Assembly: GCA_037043015.1 (NCBI GenBank)
Contig: CM073321.1
Span: 2,175,001-2,239,000 of the forward strand
Direction of reading: 5' to 3'
DNA: 64,000 bases
Origin: Bryum argenteum
Taxonomy: Eukaryota; Streptophyta; Bryopsida; Bryales; Bryaceae
Shown: one piece after another, positions 58,290 to 64,000 of the stretch
Layout of the letters: the number at the start of each line of letters is the position of its first letter
Numbering within the stretch: the stretch's first letter is position 1
Notes under the pieces: generated by a model
Database searches by the model: none
What the model saw: the letters and a program-made list of their open reading frames with translations, nothing else
What the model was told of the DNA's origin: nothing
Translations under genes and position numbers: made by a program

Positions 58290-59863
58290 GAATCACAGTA
58301 TTCTCCACGATGCCACTCAACGCGCTTTTCCAGGGTGGGAGACCGAAGAGGGTGTGTAGAGTCAGACAACAGTGAAAAATTACATCGCCTGGTGCCACAT
58401 CGGCAAGTTGTTTCCACACTTTCTACATGAGACGCACATAAAATTAAATGCTGCAAATCTACACTATTGTAATCATGACGAATTTGTACAACGATGTATT
58501 GAAGTGTCGAGGTTCCTTTATAAAGGCAAGAATGTCACCAAGAACGAGGTTTCGTATTATATTGCTCAAATGGTGTATGTAGAGGTAATATTGGAGAAAG
58601 TGGTGGAATGGAGCTCATTGAATAAAACGCCTCAAATCTTCCTTCCAACCAAGCGAGACATTCCAAGAGCTCCATTGTCAGATAACACACGAGAAGGTCT
58701 TACAGCAGCAAGGCATTGGAAAGATAGGGAGCCCAATGATGTGTATGTTTGGGAAAATCCTAATTCTGATGAAGAAGAGGTTCAAGAGAGGGAGCATCAT
58801 ATTCCTCTTTTAGAAGGTTCTATTGGTGACGTAGAAAACTTTCAGTGTGTGGGTGAAACAAGCGTGCAGGATTTGAAGTTGATTAATGCACCTGTGAAGC
58901 ACGTCGAGGACCTACGAACAAAAGGAGAAGCCGATCTCATTGAACACATGGAGGTTCAAGGAATGTTTGGTGCTTGTACTTTGGGTCCACCTAAAGTCAT
59001 ATTTGGGCCCACTATGAGCGCCCCTCCTCAAACAAATGTTAGTGTAGAGGAGGGGACTCAAAAATATTCAATGCAAACGACTGAACGGCCAGAAAGAGAA
59101 GTAAATGAAGAAGTAGAGCTGGAGAAGGAAGTTCAAGTAGTCTTAAAAGAGAAACGCCCGAAGGAAGTCGAAGATTTGTGGATAGAGGAGATGAAGAGGG
59201 CTTATGAGGGTTATGAATATTTGTTTCATTCTTTGTCATCCGAATGGACAAAGTGGTTGAAGTCCAACATGACATTGAGGAAATCAAGGATGCAAAATGT
59301 AAAATCCAAGAGGTGCCGACAAATGTTTTTCCAGCTCTGGATGCATCGGATCAGGTCGATTATGAGAAAGAACTCATAAAGCAGGAAAAACGTTTCAAAG
59401 ATGTGCGAAGGAGATATAATGAGGTCGACAAATGGTATGTGGTCAATGATTGGGGTCGCGAGAAGGAGATTATGGTTGAAGGAGTCAAAGACCAAGGTCA
59501 TTGTAAAAGAAGCTAAAGGAATTGATTTGGGCATGCGATGTCTTGAGCTCTGACATCGAAAGGGTGAAATTAGCTAGTAGTCAAGCATCAGGAAGATTGA
59601 AGGAGAACAAGGAAAAGCTAGTAATTAATCCAGTAGATTGCATGGAGATTGTAGAAGAGGGTCAAAGTTCACAGGACAATGAAAGAACTGAAGAGTTGGT
59701 CAAAAAGCTACTTGTGTGCACAGAAGAGGAGAGGTTCTTAAAGGCATGGATTGAAGATCTATGTATTGCAAATAAGACAAAGGAGAAATATCGGGATGGT
59801 ACCAAGGAGAAAAAAATGGAAGTACAATGGAAGAAGATTAGAGTAAGCGGGATCAAATTTTAG
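58290..59863 (+). pseudogene. Unknown coiled-coil protein, copy 1
   Basis: The N-terminal part is shared with 61,390-61,999: AFPGWET, YIAWCHIGKLFPHF, LNAANLHYCNHDEFVQRC, KNEVSYYIAQMVYVEVILE. It goes on for about 250 residues of charged, mostly helical sequence (EREVNEEVELEKEVQVVLKE) in the frame open from 58,372 to 59,379, then in a second frame from about 59,244 (VQHDIEEIKDAKCKIQEV) and a third from about 59,522 to a TAG at 59,863. At least two frameshifts and a TAG near 58,345 break it. Conserved Trp, Cys and His in WCHIG and YCNH might form a small metal-binding or globular head. The family is not recognised. By position it is cargo or an accessory gene of hAT element 2. Confidence 0.5.
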
Positions 59864-60780
59864 AAAGACGGTCGGGTTTGGTTATGTCCATTTATTTAAT
59901 TTTATTCTTGAATTGAAAGTTGCAAGATATGTTCAAGGCTGGATGTTATAAGATGTACCTTTTTGATTATATGATATGTTTGTACTAGTAAGATACCCGT
60001 TGTCTTGACAGAGAAGCTTTTTATATGGTACTCTCAAAAAAGTATCAGGTGTCTACCATTGCGATGAACGATGTTATGTTTATTATTTTTATATATGCCC
60101 ACGGTTTTACTTTTATCATCGTTCTTATTCTATTTATTTTATTTTCTTAATTTTAAATGCATGATTTTAAAAAATGTAAAAAAAGGTTGGTAGAATGGTA
60201 GATAGGTTGGTAATTTCGTAACTTGGTAGGTTAGTATGTTGGTAGGTTGGTGCATACTTTGGATAATGGTATTTTAAAAACTTATCTCGTGTATACCATT
60301 CCATATTAAATTTATATATGCCCGTGTCTTATTCAAAGATACATAATTTTATTTTTAATCATTTTAATTTACTCAATCCCAAAAACATAAAAGAAGTTAG
60401 GTAGATAGGTTGGTTGGTAAGTTCGTACAATGGTTGGTTGGTACGTTGGGTAGGAAGTTTTAGTCGGTAGGAAGGATCGCCGTACTGTATTTCTTATATA
60501 TTTATATATATATATATAAAGATATTGAATTTTAAAAATCTTTGATTTGCCTTAATCCACGATTAAGTAATGATAAATAATTTGTAAAAATTTGAAATCG
60601 TAACTAGGTTGTTGGAGTTACCTATCAATATGGTGGAATTTACTTGCAAGTATTCAGAGTGAATAAAAATTTGGACAAACCCCCCACAACATCTAAATGT
60701 CATGATTCAATATAATTGTACATGAATTCAAATATGAACAAAAAGATTTGTAGGAAAAGGAGGGGGAGCAGATATTCATG
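59864..60780. repeat. AT-rich spacer with GGTTGGTAGG minisatellite and (TA)n
   Basis: TTGGTAGGTTGGTAGG-like words recur at 60,185-60,260 and 60,395-60,460. An alternating TA tract lies at about 60,497-60,520. No gene is seen. Confidence 0.6.
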
Positions 60781-60784
60781 CCCA

Positions 60785-61090
60785 TCATGTAGACCGCCAA
60801 TCGCCCTCTCGGGCTCTCAGCTACGTTTGTCCATCAATTGTATCGGCAGTCACCCCACTGACCGACGCTCGCCCATAGGCGATAGTGGCGGTCGCCCCAA
60901 TTGAAGGGGTACAAATAGGCTCGTGGACACTTTGTCCTTGCCCATTAGCTAGACCGCCGGTCGCCCTCTGAGCTACGTTCGCGCATCAGCTGGATCGGAG
61001 GTCGCCCCGGTGACCAACGTTCGCTCATCGGCTGGATCGGCGATCGCCGTAGCTGCAGGGGTACAAATAGGCGCACGGACACCGGCAGTC
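60785..61090. repeat. GGCGGTCGCC cluster between the coiled-coil genes
   Basis: GACCGCCGGTCGCCCTC, GAGCTACGTTCGCGCATC and GGTACAAATAGGCTCG occur in the same order as at 7730-7800 and 10,250-10,320 in hAT 1. Confidence 0.75.
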
Positions 61091-61389
61091 GCCGTTTCCC
61101 ACCTCCACATGTCGGGCATTTCCGCATTGTCTGGTATCGATTGCCTACTTGTTCGAGTGCTAGAACGTGCGCTGATTGGCACACATGTGCCACACGTTTA
61201 TACAAATGTGCCGCCCGTTTTTCGAGTTTTTCAAATTCTATGTTAGTTCATCGAATAAATAAAGCTTTGTTTTGAGTTTTGTTTATAGATTCTTAGTTGG
61301 TTACAATTTGGGTAACAATAACGCCTAGCCAGGAGCAGAAGATACAGAAAGACATGAACCGCTAGAGGAAAGGAAAGAAGCAAAGGAGA

Positions 61390-61999
61390 TTTCACAAGAT
61401 TCTCTTAGATGCCACAATCATGCTTTTCCTGGGTGGGAGACAGTAGAGGGACCGTGGACCCTTAAGACTTGCAAGTGGTACATTGCTTGGTGCCACATCG
61501 GCCATTTGTTTCCACACTATCGTCCTGAGTTTCATTGCCGCCTCAATTGCGCAAATTTGCACTACTGCAATCACAAAGAATTTGTGCAACGATGCATTGA
61601 AGTGTGGAAGTTCCTCTATGGCGGTGTGCATGTGGTGAGCAACGAGGTTTCGTAAAAAATAGCACAAATGGTGTACGCGGAGATAATTTTGGAGAGGGAG
61701 GTGGATTGGAGGACGTTATAAGATCGCCTCAAACTATTAAGCAAACAAAAACCCCACATTCTGCGAGCTCTTTTTCCATTGGAGGACCCACGAGAAGGTC
61801 TTCCAACGCCGAGGGGTTGCAGAGGAGGAATCCCTGATGAGGACATAGTTTGGTCAGATTCGGAAGAAGAAACGACCGAAAGGCGAGAAGTGGATGAAGG
61901 GGGGCCAAGCAAAGTTTGTGATGAACGGGGGCCAAGCCAAGTTTATGTTGAAAGGGGGCTAAGCCAAGTTTATATTGAAGGGGGCCCAAGCGAAGAATG
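61390..61999 (+). pseudogene. Unknown coiled-coil protein, copy 2 (short)
   Basis: It reads CHNHAFPGWETVEGPWTLK, WYIAWCHIGHLFPHY, CANLHYCNHKEFVQRC, then a TAA after SNEVS and another stop after DWRTL, IAQMVYAEIILEREV, and an acidic tail (IPDEDIVWSDSEEETTERRE) with three short repeats (GPSKVCDER, GPSQVYVER, LSQVYIEG). It ends by 61,999. It aligns with the first 150 or so residues of the copy at 58,290 but has a different, shorter tail. A one-base frame change lies near 61,730. Two related genes in one hAT element suggest duplication within the element. Confidence 0.5.
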
Positions 62000-62430
62000 A
62001 CCGGAAGTATGTTCATCACGTTGAAATGCAGTTGTTGAACAGTAGTGTACGCAATACCAAACACTAAGTGCAATTGCCATTTTGTATGCAAAAACGTTGA
62101 ATGTGATATGAAGTTTTTTTTTCCTCAATTTAAATATTCTTGGTGAATGAATTCTCACTATTGCATTTGGTATAAGCAAAAGGGAAAAACCTTCAATGTC
62201 CAAGGTACCTTCATTGATATATGGCATTTTTTATCATTCTTAATTATTTAGGGAATGTGGGTTGAGCAATATTGATCCCTTTATTTTTTGGATTTGGAGC
62301 AAGAGAAGTTAAAACTCTATTTTCTAATATGAGTCCTTATTATTCTCTCTTGTACCCTCCCCTATTCTCTCTTCTTCTTTAAAAAAAAAAGAAAAAAAAG
62401 AAAAAAAAAAACACACTAGCCAATCAAACA
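62000..62430. other. AT-rich spacer with an A-rich tract
   Basis: An A-rich tract broken by single G residues runs from 62,380 to 62,413. The rest is AT-rich with no gene. Confidence 0.5.
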
Positions 62431-62752
62431 TTTTTGAGCCGCATGGTCTCCGGGATTGTAGTTGAGAGTCGCTGTACAGTATGGACCATGAAGATTGACC
62501 ATGGTCCCTTACGAATTTGTGGTTGGGGAGTAAAGTGCTCTTTATCGAAGAAATCTGTCATGACTAGGGCGACCGGCGGTCCAACTGGAGCGACAGGGGC
62601 ACGGCTAGGGCGACAAGCGGTTCAGCTAGCGCAATGAAGTCAAGGCTAGGGCGACCGGCGGTTCATATGGGGCGACAGCGTTGTTGTTAGGGCAACCAAT
62701 CTGGCTAGTTGCCTTCTATGCGCATTCGCCCCCGACTTACAGAAGTAAGGAG

Positions 62753-62759
62753 TATATAA
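62753..62759 (+). promoter_or_regulatory. TATA box of the hAT transposase gene
   Basis: TATATAA lies about 170 bp before the ATG at 62,931, with GC-rich GGGCGACCGGCGG words just upstream (62,560-62,700). Confidence 0.5.
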
Positions 62760-62930
62760 GGCGTCGTTCAGGAAGTTGAAGCCACTTTCCTTTGTGCTTT
62801 GCCCGTTGTCTTGGGTCTCCCCATGAGAAGCCCCGTGCTCGGTCTGTATGTGCAAAGAGTAACTTGACTCCTTCTAGTGTGCGTTGCCATCACCAATTTC
62901 ATTGTACCGGCGGAAGTGTGATTCCGGAAC

Positions 62931-64000
62931 ATGGACCATTCTTCCCAATCTAACGGGGTAGCAGATAATAGAAGAGAAACTCGCAAATGGGACGATTGGC
63001 TACAATTATCCTGGGAACCGAACGACAAGCCAAATATTCGCGTGTGCGTATTGCCGTATTCTGTGGGAAAAACACAGTCTTTGTTAGGCAAAGAACATTT
63101 GCTCATTTCTTATATCCTCTGAATTCCCCATTACCCCGGTGTACGAGGTTACCCCGTGGACTTCTCGAGCTATTCTGTGACTGTGGAGGGATGGTTCCAA
63201 AGAAGAACATTCCTTACGCCAATGTTGTTCCCGAGTCAGGAGTGGATGCATGCATACCATATGTAGCAAGGGAAACTATAGAGAACATAGATTCCCTTGA
63301 CATCAAGTCTGTACAAGTGCCATTCCCTAACCTAACGTCTATTCAGATGCCATCCTTGAACATGGCGAGTCACGGCAGCAATGGACAAAGGATCTCTATA
63401 CTTTCTAGCGGACGGCGACATGGGCAGAGGAGTAAGGAAGATAGTTTTGGTCTTGCCACTAGGCAAAATTTGGATGCAAAGTGGGCTTTATTTTTCTATG
63501 AGGCAAACATTGCATTCAATGTCGTACGACATCCAGCATTCATAAGTGCCGTTCAAGAGACAGCAAAGGCCGGTATTGGTGGATATCAACCACCCTCGTA
63601 TCATGCTATTAGGACTACGATGCTCGATGCGAAGAAGGCAGCTGTGCAAAAGTCGGTTGAAAATCGAACAAAACTTTTTATCGAGAAGTACGGAGGAACA
63701 ATATACTCGGATGGGTGGTCAGATGTCACAAGCATACCACTCATTAACATGATGCTCGTTTGCCCAGTGGGAGAGGTCTTTCTAGGATCAATGGATACTA
63801 CAGGGAAGAAGAATGACATTGCTTATGTCGCAAATGAAATGGCGAAGTACATAGAGGAGGTTGGACCAGAAAACATTGTTCAGATATGCACAAACAATGC
63901 AAGCTCCATGTTAGGGGCTGTCACGAAGTTGCAGATAGACTATCCTCACTTATATGGACAAGATTGTGCGGCACATATTCTAGACCTCCTTCTAGAGGAT
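62931..64000 (+). pseudogene. hAT transposase (DUF659-type), partial, defective
   Basis: ATG 62,931 opens MDHSSQSNGVADNRRETRKW and WDDWLQLSW. Around 63,030-63,130 the frame slips while a BED-finger-like pattern (CGKN, or AYCRILWEKH in another frame) can be glimpsed. From about 63,180 one frame is open to the window edge: YEANIAFNVVRHPAFISAV, GYQPPSYHAIRTTML, IEKYGGTIYSDGWSDV, GEVFLGSMDTTGK and HILDLLLED. The first catalytic Asp is in SDGW (63,710-63,712). The second, normally Asp in a TDNxS motif, reads TNNAS (Asn at 63,893-63,895), which should abolish cutting. The C-terminal dimerisation domain lies beyond 64,000. Such enzymes mobilise elements with CAGGG ends and 8-bp duplications. Confidence 0.78.

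Larger units (their letters stand above)
53039..64000. mobile_element. hAT element 2, at least 10.96 kb, right end outside window
   Basis: The left end CAGGGTTGTCTTACGAGACA and the next 400 bp match hAT element 1. Its left flank is ATCCGTGT (53,031-53,038); no matching right end occurs in the window. It shares the GGCGGTCGCC clusters and the 56,250-57,800 block with element 1. It also carries a kinase pseudogene, two related coiled-coil genes and a hAT transposase gene with a TATA box, so it may be a larger, formerly autonomous relative. Whether everything up to 64,000 belongs to one element is inferred from the GGCGGTCGCC clusters, which continue to 62,700. Confidence 0.65.

Overview
The window looks like nuclear DNA of a land plant, and nearly all of it is nested, decayed mobile DNA. 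Evidence: GT-AG introns; plant-type Ty3/gypsy, MULE, hAT and CACTA elements with readable ends and target duplications; a SUVR-type SET methyltransferase relic; a large tandem satellite; and no dense bacterial-style gene order. Several protein families (GNHR/ParB-like, coiled-coil RING-like, an atypical kinase, an unnamed transposase family) fit my memory of non-flowering plants (moss, liverwort, lycophyte or fern). The species cannot be fixed from sequence alone.

Layout. 0.1-1 kb: exon of a GNHR/ParB-like gene, minus strand, with a stop. 1.3-2.7 kb: short tandem repeats and one 35-codon exon. About 3-14.4 kb: MULE copy A, with two divergent genes and a 5.86-kb hAT element inside its transposase gene. 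14.4-21.9 kb: a satellite of about 222-bp monomers with a 446-bp higher-order repeat. 23.07-24.71 kb: a small CACTA element. About 24.8-31.9 kb: MULE copy B, whose transposase gene holds a 1,951-bp LTR-like insertion. 32-34.1 kb: relic of an unnamed transposase-like gene. 34.4-35.3 kb: solo LTR. 35.5-44 kb: four degenerate genes (SET methyltransferase, coiled-coil/RING-like, acidic zinc-finger-like, unknown). About 44-53.04 kb: one antisense Ty3/gypsy element, split by a second copy of the same solo LTR (in integrase) and by a 3.58-kb CACTA element (in protease), and cut at its far end by a second hAT element. 53.04-64 kb: that hAT element, running off the window, with a kinase pseudogene, two copies of a coiled-coil gene and a hAT transposase.

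How it fits together. In four cases the host frame continues across the insertion once the insert and one target duplication are set aside: hAT in MULE A, LTR in MULE B, LTR in integrase, CACTA in protease. This fixes the order of events. Stop codons across unrelated genes are often TAA, TAG or TGA where CAA, CAG or CGA would fit, and two catalytic Asp codons read as Asn. Both patterns suit C-to-T decay of methylated DNA. Probably no gene here is intact. The most intriguing block is 31.9-44 kb, where a transposase of an unnamed family sits beside chromatin- and ubiquitin-type genes whose non-coding parts share short GTAC-rich repeats. This could be one large cargo-carrying element, but its ends were not found.
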